Source of the DNA: Spirodela intermedia
Lineage: Eukaryota > Streptophyta > Magnoliopsida > Alismatales > Araceae
Length of the DNA: 64,000 nt
Assembly: GCA_902729315.2 (NCBI GenBank)
Contig: LR746270.1
Location: forward strand, 6,829,221 to 6,893,220
Direction of reading: 5' to 3'
Below, one piece after another: positions 13,178 through 25,985 of this stretch. The notes beneath the pieces are model-generated. The model saw nothing but the letters and a program-made list of their open reading frames with translations. It was not told the DNA's origin and ran no database searches. A program made the translations under genes and the position numbers. How positions within the stretch are numbered: the stretch's first letter is position 1; every line of letters starts with the position of its first letter.

Positions 13178-13352
13178 CTCTCTATCTCTGTCTGAGTTCT
13201 CGCTGTTCTTCCGGTACTCTGTCGGTGGAATTTCTACCCTTCGTACGTCCAACCCGACAAGAGACTTTGGGTTAGTTGTCAAGCTCGTGATTACTGATAA
13301 GGAAAAATGAACCCAACAAAGGCAATGAATATTTTTCCACGGTGAAGATTTA

Positions 13353-13818
13353 GACTTATAGCTAATTAGCCTTACGACATATGATCATTAAATATAAGTT
13401 TTCATGGCTTTTATTAAACATAATAGTTTTCAATTTTTTTACAAATTTCATAATGTGACTTGAACCTTCAGAATAGTTGCACTAAATAGCCTTGAAATTA
13501 TTTTGAAAGAATTTTATATATCTGAATTTATAATTTATAATGAACGTAAATGTGATTTACCATATTTACATTTTACAGATGTCTAACTAACCTTACGACA
13601 TATAATCATTAAAAAAGTTTTTATGGGCTTTATTGAGCATAATAGTTTTCCTTTTTATTCAAATTTTGTTATGGGATTCAAACCTTCAGAATAGTTGCAA
13701 TAAATAGCCTTGAAACTTTATAAACATTATTTTGAAAGAATTTTATCTATTTTGAATTTATAACTTATGATGAATAAAAATGTGATTTATCATACTCACA
13801 TTTTACACAGAGGTCTAT
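13353..13818. repeat. Imperfect tandem duplication, about 221 bp
   Basis: Two adjacent diverged copies. Landmarks repeated at a 221-bp offset: 'cttacgacata' (13371 and 13592), 'cataatagttttc', 'aaccttcagaatagttgca', 'ttttgaaagaattttat' and 'aatgtgattta'. Copies differ by many substitutions and small indels, so the duplication is old. It lies upstream of PRXIIF and has no coding potential. Confidence 0.8.
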
Positions 13819-15455
13819 CACAAAGGGAATGATCATTAAAAGTTCGAATAATTCTTGTGTGAAGTTGAATGGAAGTATTTTCCTTGAAAGGATAAGAACA
13901 TAGAAGGTAACTTAGATGTTAATGTGAATAGGGAGAGGTGCCCAGCACCATACGGTTATGTGCATTAAGAGAGAGAGTTTCTAGGTTACTTGAATGACTT
14001 TATTAAAAGTATTTATAAGAGATTAAGCCATGAAAACCCTCTTAAATAATTTGTTCGTAAGAAGGTTACTAATGTCATGTAAAAGAGCAAGTAAATAAAA
14101 AACCTATAATTTTCATGAAAGGGTTCTCCACTTAATGTGCGAAAGTTAATTGATATATCACAACGCTTCAATATTGGGATTAATACGATAATTAAACACC
14201 ATTAACTATTTTCCCTAATTGTTCAAAGAAATCAAGAGAGCAGCAAAAGTGTTTGGAAAGGGGTTTTTACATGCTTATAGTTCTATTCCACATCCAAAAA
14301 CACCTTGTCAAAATTTATTCTCGCTTACCCTAAAAATATTATTATTTCATGATATTTCTGTTACACACGTCCATGAATCTTGAATGAACACATTCCTTGT
14401 TTTACAATTTCGGGGTAAAAAGACTACTATCATCTGAATTATCCTATTAAGAAAATATTGTAAAAATAGGTCTTATGTGTCCTGCTATTTTCAAGAAGAC
14501 GTTAAGGGAGAGGTAATTTATTTGACCCTTTGAAATAATGAAAGCAAAAACCATGCTACCTTTGATATTACTCAAACTTTTAATTTAAGATTTAAATATA
14601 ATCATTGTATTCATTTAGTTATTGATGTCCTAAAGGTGCAAAGTTGTACCTTTTATTACCAAAAATATACAAGAGAAGGAAAGCTCCAAAGAAATGACCT
14701 AGTAGATGAAATGGATATATGTGATGGGTGCTCTTTCATTTTAAATTCATCACTTTAAATTCATCAAATTTATTCATCTACCTTGGCATCTGTTCTTTCA
14801 TTTTTCTATGCTTCAACTGGAAAATACTTCCCCAATTCCCCTCTTCACAACCTTTCTTCGATGAGGAGGGGGTTTAACCTCGTAAAAAAACCCTTCAAAC
14901 CATATTCTTCTCATCATGAGCATAACACATATCACACCTACATAATCCATCATACAATATTTTGTAAAATAATGGAACTTCAAGATTTTCTTTGCATCCT
15001 CCTCCATTGCATTCAGCCGACTTTGTTGGAGGGAAGAAAGATCTTCCACTTAATTTCCATTATCTTTGAAACCGAAGGGACGGTCGCCATCTCAGCATGG
15101 ACAGCTTGTTGAGGGGCAGTAAACTCATAGCCAGCCATGGGATGCAAGAAAAGGGATGAAACCATGCAGTGAAAGGAAGAAACAGATACGGAAAGATCTA
15201 TCTTCCTCAGCAGGAAGAAAGGCTTTTTCTTACGAAAATTTCTACTATTCCTCAGTTCATGTAATTGGGTATGTTCCAACTTTTATTGCTGCAACAGGGC
15301 ATTGTTGGACGGTTTCCACTGACAGTTTATAAGAGAGTTTAAAAGAGTAGTTTAGAGAGAGAAACACGTCAGTTTCTTCCTTTACATGCAGGTACTTTAA
15401 GATACACCAACTGAAAGAGGAGCTGTTTCACAAGCTACCATCACTCCCGTTTCTC
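13819..15455. other. AT-rich intergenic spacer
   Basis: Between PRXIIF and the prolamin-like gene. Overlapping small frames on both strands at 14783-15279 show no family resemblance. The last part (15300-15455) is the promoter region of the downstream gene. Confidence 0.4.
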
Positions 15456-15458
15456 GCA

Positions 15459-15470
15459 CTATATATATCC
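15459..15470 (+). promoter_or_regulatory. TATA box of the prolamin-like gene
   Basis: 'ctatatatatcc' lies 76 bp before the ATG at 15535, which would put transcription start near 15490 and leave a leader of about 45 nt. Sequence and spacing are typical of a plant TATA promoter. Confidence 0.7.
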
Positions 15471-15534
15471 ATGCACGTAGCTCCCACGGTCATCCAACCC
15501 CTTCTCCTACAAACGCCATCAAATCGACTTGACA

Positions 15535-15930
15535 ATGGCAAGCGCACCGCTCTGCATGTTCTTCCTCCTCTTCGCATGCGCCGCCGCCGCCGCCGCCGAC
15601 GGCATTCCTCAGCCACCGTCGCCGCCGGGCTTTTTGAGGCAGCGTTCCGAGGCGTTTGAGCTGCCGGGGCTTGGCTTCACCATCCCTCGGGCGGCGCTGC
15701 GGGACCCGAAGATCAAAACCTGCTGGAAGTTGCTGCTGCAGAAGAAAACCTGCGTCACCGCCCTCTACAGCATGGTGCAGGGCGGCGAATCGGGGCAGCT
15801 CGGCGAGGACTGTTGCCGGACCTTCAAGGGCCTGGCCGACGGCTGCATCCCCGACATGTTCGGCATTCCTCCGCCCTTCTCCAGTCTGGTCCCCGGCGTG
15901 ATCAGGGAATCCTGTGTGGCATACGCATGA
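15535..15930 (+). CDS. Secreted prolamin-like (ECA1/EC1-type) six-cysteine protein
   Basis: Intronless gene for 131 residues. Residues 1-22 are a signal peptide (hydrophobic MFFLLFACAAAAAA core). The mature part carries exactly six cysteines (63, 73, 93, 94, 104, 127) in the order C-W...C...CC...C...C, with LPGLGF before and PPFSSLVPGVIRESC at the end. This is the Prolamin_like (PF05617) pattern found in ECA1/egg-cell-secreted proteins, which in Arabidopsis act in gamete interaction at fertilisation. The role here is inferred from family only; many members are tissue-specific and of unknown function. I chose the ATG at 15535: the only in-frame upstream possibility is a TTG. A TATA box precedes it. 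Third codon positions are strongly G/C. It lies tail-to-tail with the RING gene. Confidence 0.85.
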   Translation: MASAPLCMFFLLFACAAAAAADGIPQPPSPPGFLRQRSEAFELPGLGFTIPRAALRDPKIKTCWKLLLQKKTCVTALYSMVQGGESGQLGEDCCRTFKGLADGCIPDMFGIPPPFSSLVPGVIRESCVAYA

Positions 15931-16223
15931 CGAAAACCACGGAGGTGAAGCATTGAAGGAAGGAAACCCGAGGCCGCCCTGCATGCTCTGTTTTCTCTTC
16001 AGAATGATTGAAGATGAATGAAATCTTCGGATGAGGTTTCAGATTCCCAGTTCTTTCTTTCTTTGAGAACGATGACAACAGCAACAACAATAATAATAAT
16101 CATAATAATAATAACTAACAAAGACCCTTTTACGTTCATCACCAGAATATGCACTTTAGATGGTGCATATTTGAGGTTGACCTAAAAGTAGATCGAGAAT
16201 TGGCGATCCAATCCAGACAAACT
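15931..16223. other. Shared 3' flank between convergent genes, with (AAT)n microsatellite
   Basis: Short spacer between the plus-strand prolamin-like gene and the minus-strand RING gene. It probably holds both 3' untranslated regions. An AAT/AAC-rich simple repeat spans about 16078-16117. Confidence 0.6.
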
Positions 16224-19200
16224 CTAATCCATGTCCACATGAGGAAAACATAATCTCGGATCTCTGAGATCTTGAACGTTTATATCCTCTGCGGAGCCAC
16301 CAGAAGGGACCAAAGAGGCAGGCACATGAAGGTGCTCCATGCACACCTTGTCGTATGCATCTAGAGTTAAGCCCGAAGCTAGGAATAGCTCTAATTCATC
16401 AACGAAGCGGTCTGTTCGTGTGGATAAGAATGATCTCGCAGCATCAGACACTAATTTCTTGAACTCTCCCCGCTTCTCCTCAGGTGGTTGAAGGTGATGC
16501 CCCTTTGGCTGTCTGGGGAAGTCAGCGAAAAATTCATAAAAATGGATAAGAATTTTGCAACTCAGGAATAGAAATGAAAAGATTCACGTAAAGTTCCAAA
16601 GAATTCAATTAAAGTGTTGCAGTCATTCAGCCTAGCTTATGTAAGTGGGACCAAAAAAGTTGCAGTCATTCAACATCAGAATGGGATGATTCTACATAAG
16701 TTAAACCTAGCTTAATTATCCATAAATAGAATTTGAAAAGAATAATGCAAGAGCATATTTTCGATCCCAATGGTGAAGAAATATATATGACGGATGTCCA
16801 GCTACCTTTTAAAAAACGACTCGATCAAACCAAGTACATGATACATAATAATTTCAACATCCTCCTCCTGAAATAAAAAAGTATGAAAATTGAGTGCCTC
16901 TGTAAAAAAAAAAAAGAAATAGAAAAAAACAGAATTTAAATGGTCAATCCTCTCCATTTCGTGCGGTCAACAAATCATAGATAAATCTTATTGTAAGCAG
17001 AGTATTGTAGTCATTGAAAGGAAGAATAGACAAATCACAAATATTTCAGAAATACCAACTAAAATAAACATATTTACTCCTCATCTAGGCAAAAATTACG
17101 CCTGGAAGAAAAAAATTGGTTAAGCTTGCCCCTACCCAGTGCTCATCCAGGTCAGGCCTGGCTTTGTTGGGGAAGAGTATCACCATCACGCTTCCATGTG
17201 TGGGCAGCCCATGAACTCCCACCCTACATTCACCAACCTCTTTCTTCCCTTTCCCTGCACAAATCTCCCCAAATCCCAATGCAGTAAGCCCATCCCCCCC
17301 TAAAAGCACTTTCCATCAGTTCAGATCCTGCTGAAGGCAATTAAGTAGCTTGGCACCTTGGATTTACAAAACCAACCAATGAACTAAGCTCAGCTGATCA
17401 CTGATTTGACCGACTACCTCTTGATACATGCGCCTTGCACAAGGTCATGGATACATAGGTTTCTATCACTCATTTGTTAGTTTTTCCTGTTCGCTCCTCT
17501 TGTCATCAATCTTCACTCTGTTAATAGTTACCACGTTGAGGGATTACGTACATCCCCACAGTTTTACTCGAATTCTCCGAGGGTGATCTGCTTGTATCTC
17601 CATGGCGTGTAGTCTTAAATCAACCAAAAACTTCTCCGAAATGATAGCTTAAACCTCATGTTACACATGGAAGTTACTAAAAGCTATGCTTTGGATGCAT
17701 ATCAGAGTATGAGCAAAAGTAAGAAATCTTTGAGGTTAAATATAATCAATAAAAACTTCTTTGTCGTGAGTTAAATTATTGTCAAAAATTCGAATTCTAA
17801 TAAAAATCAGATGGAAACAACAAAGAATAGAGAATAAAAGACTAGTTAGTAGTGTACCTAGTAAATCCATATGCCATTAAATACCATCATATTGACTAAA
17901 TGAGTGGGAAAGAGAAGACTAGGGACCTGAAGAAGAGTCTGAATCTCCCTTCTCAACCAAGCTTGAAGGAACCGATTTTCTTGGAGGTACCTTCGGCTCT
18001 TCCAAAATGAGAGAGGATCAAATTTGTGATCCATCACCCCTGCAGCAATCTATTATCTTCATAAACACAGTAAAACCGATAGAAGAAGGAAAAATCCACA
18101 GGAAAACAAAGAAGACTATATTCTATTTACCAGGTTCGATGTCATAGCATTGCCATCTAACTTTATGAGCTCTTGTCAAAAAGCTACAGAATCGGAGAAA
18201 TTGAATCAATCCCAATTAAATGGAATAGCTTAGTGGGCTATATATTCATCATATATTAGACTGCAAAGTTGAGAAAATTGGACAGTTTGAATGACTGACC
18301 TGCTCCCTAGAGCCTCGTTCACATAATGCCGCTGAAAAGAATTTCCACTTAGACCATATATAATGGAGGAATTCTCTCTCTACAAGAGACAAAAGTATGT
18401 CAGCATAATAACAAAATACTCATCAACTGTAGTCACAGCAATGAAAACAATACTCCTACCAAGGTCTTTACGTAACAGAAAAAAAACAATAAGAAGGATC
18501 AGAAAGAATGTCACATAAATGAGATCGAGAGATTACATATATTATTTTCTTCATGAACATAAATCCTTAAACTGGTTCACGGAACCTTTTGGCATGGAGA
18601 ATGGCAGTTTCAAATCACAAGATAACCGAAATATTGGGAAGATGAGAAATATCCTACATTGCAGAAAGAATTAAGCGAGTTTCACTAAGTTAATTAACCA
18701 TATATTCCAGCATCCCCTGTCCATGTTCCATAGCTTATAGTAAAAAGTTCACTGTAGGGAATGGCCTAGCAGCACTGTGTAGAAGATTGTTCGTTAATTA
18801 TAGAACTAATAACATATATGTACATCTTTGAAGGATTCTACATGACCACAGCTCCCAAACTAACATATCCGATCATCTGTTTGTGGATCGCCATTATATT
18901 TTCTTAGGGCGAAAAACTCAACTAAAGAAATGGCCCACAGCCCCTGGCCTAACAACAAGATGAGTCCTGGTTGAAGCCTAATTTTAAAACTATTTAAATT
19001 TAGCTTAAATTTCAAAAAAATATATTTAAATGGCAATAAAATTACTCGTGAAAAATGTTAATACTCGTGAATAATCCCTATAATTGAATATATTTTAAAA
19101 AATCGAAAATTAAATTAAATTAAATGTTTAAAGGTAAGGCACAATGCCAAAATTAAAATGGCCATAAAGTGAAAATGCATTATATTTGGTTGTTCACGAA

Positions 19201-22200
19201 GGGGCAATCACATTTTATCCTTCACAATTGACAATTCTTATTTTGATCAAATGCACTTCACGAATGATTTTCACATTCCATTGACTTTTCAGCTTTTACC
19301 ATTCCACAGCTGGCGATTTGCAGGCTTTTCCTCTTTGGCTTTTCTTGCCAACATTAGTCACTCTCACTAAGGAAACTGTCCACTGACACCTTGCTAATTT
19401 TCACCATGACCAAAATCTCAGTTACATCAAAAAGGGAACTAATGGCATTGGTGCCCTCTCTTGGGTATTGATTCCCCGCATATTACTCAGGTCTCTCCTT
19501 GTTGAGGTGTCTCTATTAACATAGCATGCTCCCTTATCCTTCAAGACACAGAATCAATGTCTCAATGTGTACATCTTTTCAGTCTAAAAGCATTAGACAG
19601 AAATATTGAGGATATATTTAAAATATTGACAGGATGTCAGAATTCTTGCCCATCTAGTTATAATGAAAGACGGTAGATATACCTCCTGGTCATAATCATC
19701 TGGGATATATCGTGGGGGATAGGATTAGTGATTTGTCTCATCACAGAATACCATAGGCATATGAAGGAAATAGCCACGATTGACTGTTCAAAGGAAATCC
19801 TAAGGAACTGACCTGATCATAGTCATTCAATGATGCTTTGAATGCTTAGGTTAGCTAGCCAGGCTTAGGCTTATGTCAGTTGTCAACAGTGGAGGTGTCG
19901 TCTGTAACTTGGTTTGCTTGGACAGATCAACTCACGCAGGGGGTAAACTGAGTTATAGCCCATGTCTAGGAAAACTTAGGTTTATAAACTGAGAATGCGC
20001 ATTTAGTCCCATTTATTTGTTTTCTAAAGTTTCATATCAAAGAACTGTGGCTTTCACTGCCTTCAAAAAAAAGTAACAATGAGTCCTCCAACCAATTCTA
20101 CAGTTTTGCATTGCTTTTCGAAAATGGGCATGCAATGATATTTGACTATCGACCACCAAAACTCAGTATATGTATGTATTAACTGAACAACATTATATCA
20201 AACAATATATGATGGACTCAAAATTATCTGAATACATAGCATGGATCATATCATTGTCTGTTCAAATAAATGGTGTTAATAGAATCAGCCTTCACGCATG
20301 AGGTTAAACTATAAAAGAAGGAAATACAAACAGAAAAACATGCTCAGCACAGCAAGTGGGATTAATTGTTGTTTCTGAAATGCTGACTAGCGGCATTCTA
20401 GAAAGAGAGTTTCAATCTCACGCAGCAATGTGCTAAAGTTCTGGTATGGGGAAACCTTGCACAAAGGGCACTTGATTGACGAAACTGACCGCGAATGTTG
20501 GCGAGAAACATATCTGGTCCAACTTGCAATGCAGCAATAGCAAAAAGTATCTGAAAAATGAAGATGGAAGAAAATAAATCAATTTAAACCAGACTTAATT
20601 AAGATTTAATTGTGCACCGTCAAGGTTTTAATCACACTGATTCTCCCCTCATACACTAAAATAAGAAAATGGTGGTGTATGCTAGATGTAAGTATTAAGT
20701 ACCCCGAATGAAATATGAAGATCTACCATCTGTTCACACAATTGATAACTGAGCTTATCAAAAGATATAGATGACAAATGATGTTGTATTATTATAACCC
20801 ATTCACAAGTCTAGGAATTTTCTGAAGGCTCGCCCAATTGCATAAGGTTTAATTAAGTACACAACAAAAAGGATAATATGTACATCTAGCCTCATGCATT
20901 CTTGTCCCCATTGATAGATACCCCCCATCATCCTCAACGCGGCTGCTATCATGATAGCAGTTGATCATAAAACCTCGTTAATCCCTTTAGGCTTCAGTAG
21001 ATCTATGCAACCTTTATTGATAGCGTAAGGATTATGATGATCATGATTAGCTCATCACGGTGAAAATAATGATGATAAGTAACGATGCAGCAAAATGATG
21101 GCAGTTAACTCAAACCACAGGTAAGTCAATTCAAAGAATAGATAGCACAACCTAGCACAAAAGAGGGAAGATATCACAAGGAAGGGAGCGTATGCATGAG
21201 AAATGCATCCAAATCCAAGGCCCCGCTCAGTATTCCTCAAGTTATGAGGAAAATCAGGGATCTCATCAGGAAAACAGGATCGAGAATATGCAGAAAAATT
21301 AGGCAGAAATATACAATAAAATCAAATGAACAATCGGTAATGCTCAAAGGAGTTTAAAATCAGGGGATGCAAGTTCAAAAACAGAAAGGCATCATTGTTG
21401 GATACTAAAAAATGAGGTATCCCCACAAACCAATGCAAGATGGCGGCATATGTTTTACAAAGCTGAGTCCTGATGCCAGGGTGTCACGGCCACCGTCAAC
21501 AGCCAACAAACGACTGTGTTGGTCGACGGCCGGGACAACCCCGTGACAACCCTGCCAAGGTCTGCGCCATCGATGGGCAGCCAGCTGCCCATCCGAGTTT
21601 TCATTCCTCAGACTGACGAACTACCACCGGAGCTAATCGATGGGCAGCTAGCTGCCCATGGGGGCTTTACCGTCTAAATAGGAGGATCTCAGATATTATT
21701 TTAGAGCAAAACCATATGATCAACGCAGCGACCATCCAATCGATCGAGGAATCAAACTGGCCCAAACCGAAGCGGAAGGAGTCACGCAGCCTGACCATAT
21801 TTTTTTTCCCAACAGCGCAAGGAAGACACACAAACAAGGATCCACAACGAGGGAAAAAAAACAAGAAGAATCTCATTAGCGATGTTTTTTAAAAGATCAA
21901 TCCGCATTAGCGGACAACTCTACCAGTAAATTCAAGCTCCAATCCGGGGTCCTAATGAATGCACGCCGTAGATGCCCCCATGTTCATATTTCATACCCAA
22001 ATCGGAAACTGAAAATCAAAAGCGCGAGAGGGAAGGAAGGATGGAAGGAGAAAGGACAGCGTCAGCGACGAGTGATGCGATGAAGTCTTACGGAAACAAC
22101 GGTCCAAGTAGGCTTCTTGCTTAATGGCTTCAAGACAGATGGGGCAACGGTTGGGATCCTCGTAAGAGGAGGAGGCGGTGGGAATTGAGGTGGCGGAGCT

Positions 22201-22230
22201 GGTGTTAGCATCGCTCTGTCCCCCGTCCAT
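16224..22230 (-). CDS. RING-finger protein, probable E3 ubiquitin ligase (Topors-like RING)
   Basis: Seven exons on the minus strand (22230-22092, 20550-20456, 18379-18300, 18183-18131, 18039-17927, 16867-16806, 16512-16224) join in phase to 276 residues. A C3HC4 RING fills residues 29-77: CPIC at 29-32, C45-F-H47-xx-C50-xx-C53, and CPLC at 74-77. The codon for His47 is split by intron 1. The spacer between the second Cys pair and CPLC is long (SWTRYVSRQHSRSVSSIK), as in Topors-type RINGs. Downstream blocks SFQRHYVNEALGS, RAHKVRWQCYDIEP, FWKSRRYLQENRFLQAWLRR and EEDVEIIMYHVLGLIESF match a plant RING family that I recall but cannot name with certainty. Ubiquitin ligase activity is inferred from the RING; the substrate is unknown. 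The start is the ATG at 22230; an in-frame TTG upstream was rejected. Confidence 0.85.
21573..21659. repeat. Pair of near-identical GC-rich palindromes in RING intron 1
   Basis: 21640-21659 is a perfect 20-bp palindrome (ATGGGCAGCTAGCTGCCCAT). 21573-21592 is the same sequence with one central change (arms ATGGGCAGC/GCTGCCCAT around CA). Both are preceded by 'atcg'. The surrounding 21480-21660 is much richer in G+C than the rest of the intron. Confidence 0.85.
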
Positions 22231-22324
22231 CCCCGGCTGCAATTCCCACTGCGAGCAAGGCGCCGAGGATTCAGCTAGAGGTAGAAGAGATGTCTCAACC
22301 TTTCCACGCGGCTTACATCTACAA

Positions 22325-22349
22325 CACGTGGACTGCCACGTGGACGTCG
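22325..22349. promoter_or_regulatory. Tandem G-boxes plus ACGT element upstream of the RING gene
   Basis: CACGTG cores at 22325-22330 and 22337-22342 (the latter within CCACGTGG), followed by GACGTC at 22344-22349. These are three ACGT-core bZIP/bHLH-type sites in 25 bp, 95-120 bp upstream of the minus-strand RING ATG. Paired ACGT elements of this kind are known as abscisic-acid or light response modules; the role here is inferred. Confidence 0.6.
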
Positions 22350-23674
22350 AATCCTGTCCGGTTAACCGAACCGAAGAGTTGCTCGAAATTATTTTCTATA
22401 TGGGTATTTAGAAGACAACGTTTTTTGACATTTCATTTCAAGAAAAATATAGATAAATAAATAAATAATTTTAAATTGACTCAGACCATCAATATAGCCT
22501 TACCATTGCCACTAATTATTGATTTGGTGGGTAGTAAGACAAATGATAGTCACACGTAAGCAATGTGAAGTGGCACAATGGACATGTGGAACATTCACAG
22601 CAAGCATGCTCGGAAAGGAGACAAGTGGCTGACTAGCAGAGATGGAAATTAGAGTTTCAAGATTGAGCGCAATGAAAAAAAAATGAATTAAATTTAAATT
22701 AGGGGAATATCCCATTTGGGTGGCAAAGCTCTTGATCTGATTTAGTAAAGAATAGACAAGGATATATGTATAATTGAGCCTAAATAGATTCTTAGTAGCA
22801 TTGACATTATCAATATTGTCTTTTTTTCTTGGCTTTTGGAGCCCTATGTGTTTTAATGTGGCAAAAAGGCATAGTACATACAAGGGTAAAGAGGATATTT
22901 TACATTATCATAAAATTATTGTTGTGACTAAAACATGTTATGATTATGTTTTACTAGTTTTTTTTAAAATTCTCACAAAAATTTCGCATTGCATAAAGAT
23001 GCGTTGATTATAAATCATATTTTAAGAAAAATGAATGATTCATTTTGAAGGTTGTCAAATTTTTATGACATAAAAAATGTAATTCTTAGATATCTATTTG
23101 AGAAAAGAGGAAATTCTTTTAGGTCCTTAATTGGTTAGATAAATCAAAGGGGTTGCATTGATTTTCATTTTTTAATTCAGTATTTTTCTTTTATATGTTA
23201 ACATCTATCTCAATTACATATCTATGTTAATATATAAATATAAAATATATATATATATATATATTGTGCACATTAGATTTTATAGTAAATCTGACCTATA
23301 TCTACTTTTGACAACTCTACCTTGATTCTAACATTCAACCATCATAATAAATTTGATTTTATAGTAATGACGAACCATTTATATTCACAAGTGCTATGAG
23401 CCTATGAGCTTTCAACCTAAAACTCTAACCTTAGAATTCTTAAATTCATCAGTCTCCTTATTGTATGCACATCACAAGTGCCACAATAGTCTATGTGACT
23501 ATGTTGACGACACACCACAAGTGTCTCAAACAGTTTATACATCACAAATAAAATAAAAATAATTGAATGAGTGTACTACAACTTTCCAAATCTTGTTAAA
23601 GGTGTTCAGAATTTCTAAGCTGAAAAAAGAAACTCTTGAGAGAGATGTCCACATCTCCCTTGAAGTGATCAAAT
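22350..23674. other. AT-rich intergenic spacer
   Basis: No gene seen. It includes a short (TA)n run near 23247-23265. The frames at 22512-23007 overlap on opposite strands and lack known domains. Confidence 0.4.
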
Positions 23675-23704
23675 TGATAGCACCCCCTCTTTCCATGGCC
23701 TTAC

Positions 23705-23758
<54 letters not shown>

Positions 23759-24003
23759 GAGAGTGGGGGAAATAAGTATTGCACAATAATATAAATCCAA
23801 AGAGTGAATAGAAAAAGTATGATAACAAAGGAAAATGATAAAGAGAGCAATGGAAGGGGTGGTGTTGTGGAGGAGATGAGGGAGGTCACTTAAAAAAGAC
23901 TGTTCCCCAAGTCTCTCTTTTGAGAATGACTCCCTCTCTCTATAGGTTCTAGGAATTCTTACAAGATGGGCAGTTCTCCCCACATCTTGTGTAAAGGTTG
24001 TCA
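23675..24003 (-). mobile_element. Solo LTR of a Gypsy element
   Basis: In minus orientation it starts TGACAACC and ends with CTATCA. It shares ordered landmarks with the LTR at 36984-37338: 'gatgggcagttctccccacat', 'gaatgactccc', 'ataggttcta' and 'gaaggggtggt' near the middle. No PBS, coding sequence or partner LTR adjoins it, hence a solo LTR. A clean (GA)n microsatellite (23709-23762) has expanded inside it. No convincing target-site duplication was seen, so ends may be off by several bases. Confidence 0.75.
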
Positions 24004-25985
24004 CGTCCCACTCAAGCATTGTTGACTACTGTTGTTATTATTCTTGCCATTGGTCACAGTTATAATTGCCAACATTAGCGGTCATTACCATTGTTCCTTC
24101 TTTGTCCTTGGCCATATGAGTCTTTTTAGAATAGATAGTAGATGCTAGGGTTGTATCAATACTTCCTCTCATGAGTTTCACCTTGTCCTCAAGTGAAAAC
24201 TTTGAGAATTGGAGCTTGAACTTTTGAGAATTCTTCCATAAATCTTTAGAATCAAGGACGGTATCCCATTGAACTAGGTTGTTGAGCCTATGTGGGCTCC
24301 TATTAGGTTAAAATTTCTTTTGGGGTCATCTACAAAGTGAGGTTTTCATCTAAATCCAAAAAATGAAGCTTTGTAGAATCTAACCCTCTAATGTCCCTTT
24401 GCAATTATGAAAATATGGACAACCAAGTGGATGCTAGTAGTGGGGGTAATTCCAACCAATATGTAACTAGGCCTATTAATAACATATTGATTATCATGCA
24501 AGAAGAGTAAGAATTATCTTATTCAAGAGCTTAAATCCTATGATCTAGCATGTTATCATATTAAAAAATAAATCTTTATTATTTCTTCAAATTTTCTATG
24601 AAGTTTAATATTTTAGAGAATTTTTCAAAAAAAATCTATTAATTTTTATTGTCATAATTTATTTTCATAAATTTTAAAAAATGATTTTTTTTATGATTTT
24701 TAGGAAGTCAATAAACACTTCTACGAACAAGATTTGATCTAAAGATGATGCAACAAAATCAAGGGCCAAGGCACTAACATATAATATCACCAAATGAGGA
24801 GATGAGAATCCGTCAAAAGTGTCTATATGACCAATGGCACATGGAGCATACTTACCAATGGTGTAGCGAATCTTAACATTAAGGAAAATCCTACAGCTAT
24901 AACAAGGTTTCAAATCCAACACTTCAGATCAACCGAGAGGAAACCGATTCTCACCTCATCTTATCACGACCAAAAAGATGAAAGACCCTCACTCTCTCAC
25001 AGCCCTAAAACAAAATGATGTCAAATGAACCAACTCACGAGAAGGCATATATCAGCCCTACACTAGTAATCTTGTACTATTGTGTAACGCTTACATATTT
25101 AAGTTGCCATTTAGAGGTAGAAAACCTAACTTCAAATGCCTTGACATTTAGTCAACTTGAATAAAATAATTTGCAGCTTAAATTATTAGAGAACCATACT
25201 CAAAGAGGAAACCACCTAACATTGGTGAAATATAGAGGCCCAAGGTAAATTTTTCTAGGTCTAAAGCATTATGTGCATGAACAACCATCTAGGTACTCAT
25301 AGGTTTGAGATAGATAGTTTTACATTTTTGACTTTACATTGTGATTCTTCCATGAGTTTTTCTCCTCTCCATCATCTTCTACATCGTTAAATTTCTATTT
25401 TCTCTCTTTTTTCAATGTTAAAAACCCTTCTATTTATCACCATCTCTTCTTCTTAGCATTCATCTCATCTCAATATATCAATTAAAAGAATAGTAGCTAC
25501 CTATCATCTCATTCTCATTCCATGTTAATTGACCTCAGCTTATCATAGTACTCACTTGTTTTAGTATTTTACTTAGGTAATTTCAAGATTCTAAATATTT
25601 TTGGTCAACTAATTTTGGGACATTTCAATGACCCTCAATTTTTTTTTATCAAATGGCACTTTTGCGAGAGAATGACTATTAGACGTGATTAGTTTTTTAA
25701 TTGAATTTAATTCACATCCATTATTAGTTTTAAATAAGAAATTATCAATATTCATGTATTGATAGGTCTACTGTTAAAAATTTTCATAATATGTTGTCAA
25801 GATAGTTAGATAAATCCTTACTAAAATAGAAGTTGTAGTGTTCATTATATTTATTTTAATCTTTTAAGTTGATATTTTTATGCTGAATTTACATTTTTTA
25901 ATTTTAATTATGCAAGGTGAAAGTGTTTTGATATACTTAGTTTTATTCATAGTTACTATTTCTTATAGTTTTCTTCTTTCTCCTT
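24004..25985. other. AT-rich spacer, possibly 5' part of the Athila-like element
   Basis: No gene. The 5' LTR and leader of the Athila/Tat element that begins near 26000 should lie here. I could not find a matching LTR pair or a primer-binding site, so its left boundary is unknown. Confidence 0.35.

Noticed and set aside
12936-13310. 124-codon plus-strand frame
   Set aside because: Antisense to exon 1 of PRXIIF; no domain.
15490-15984. 164-codon minus-strand frame
   Set aside because: Antisense to the prolamin-like gene, which has a signal peptide and a six-Cys pattern on the plus strand.
17085-17309. 74-codon minus-strand frame in a RING gene intron
   Set aside because: The canonical exons on either side join in phase without it, and no family resemblance was found.
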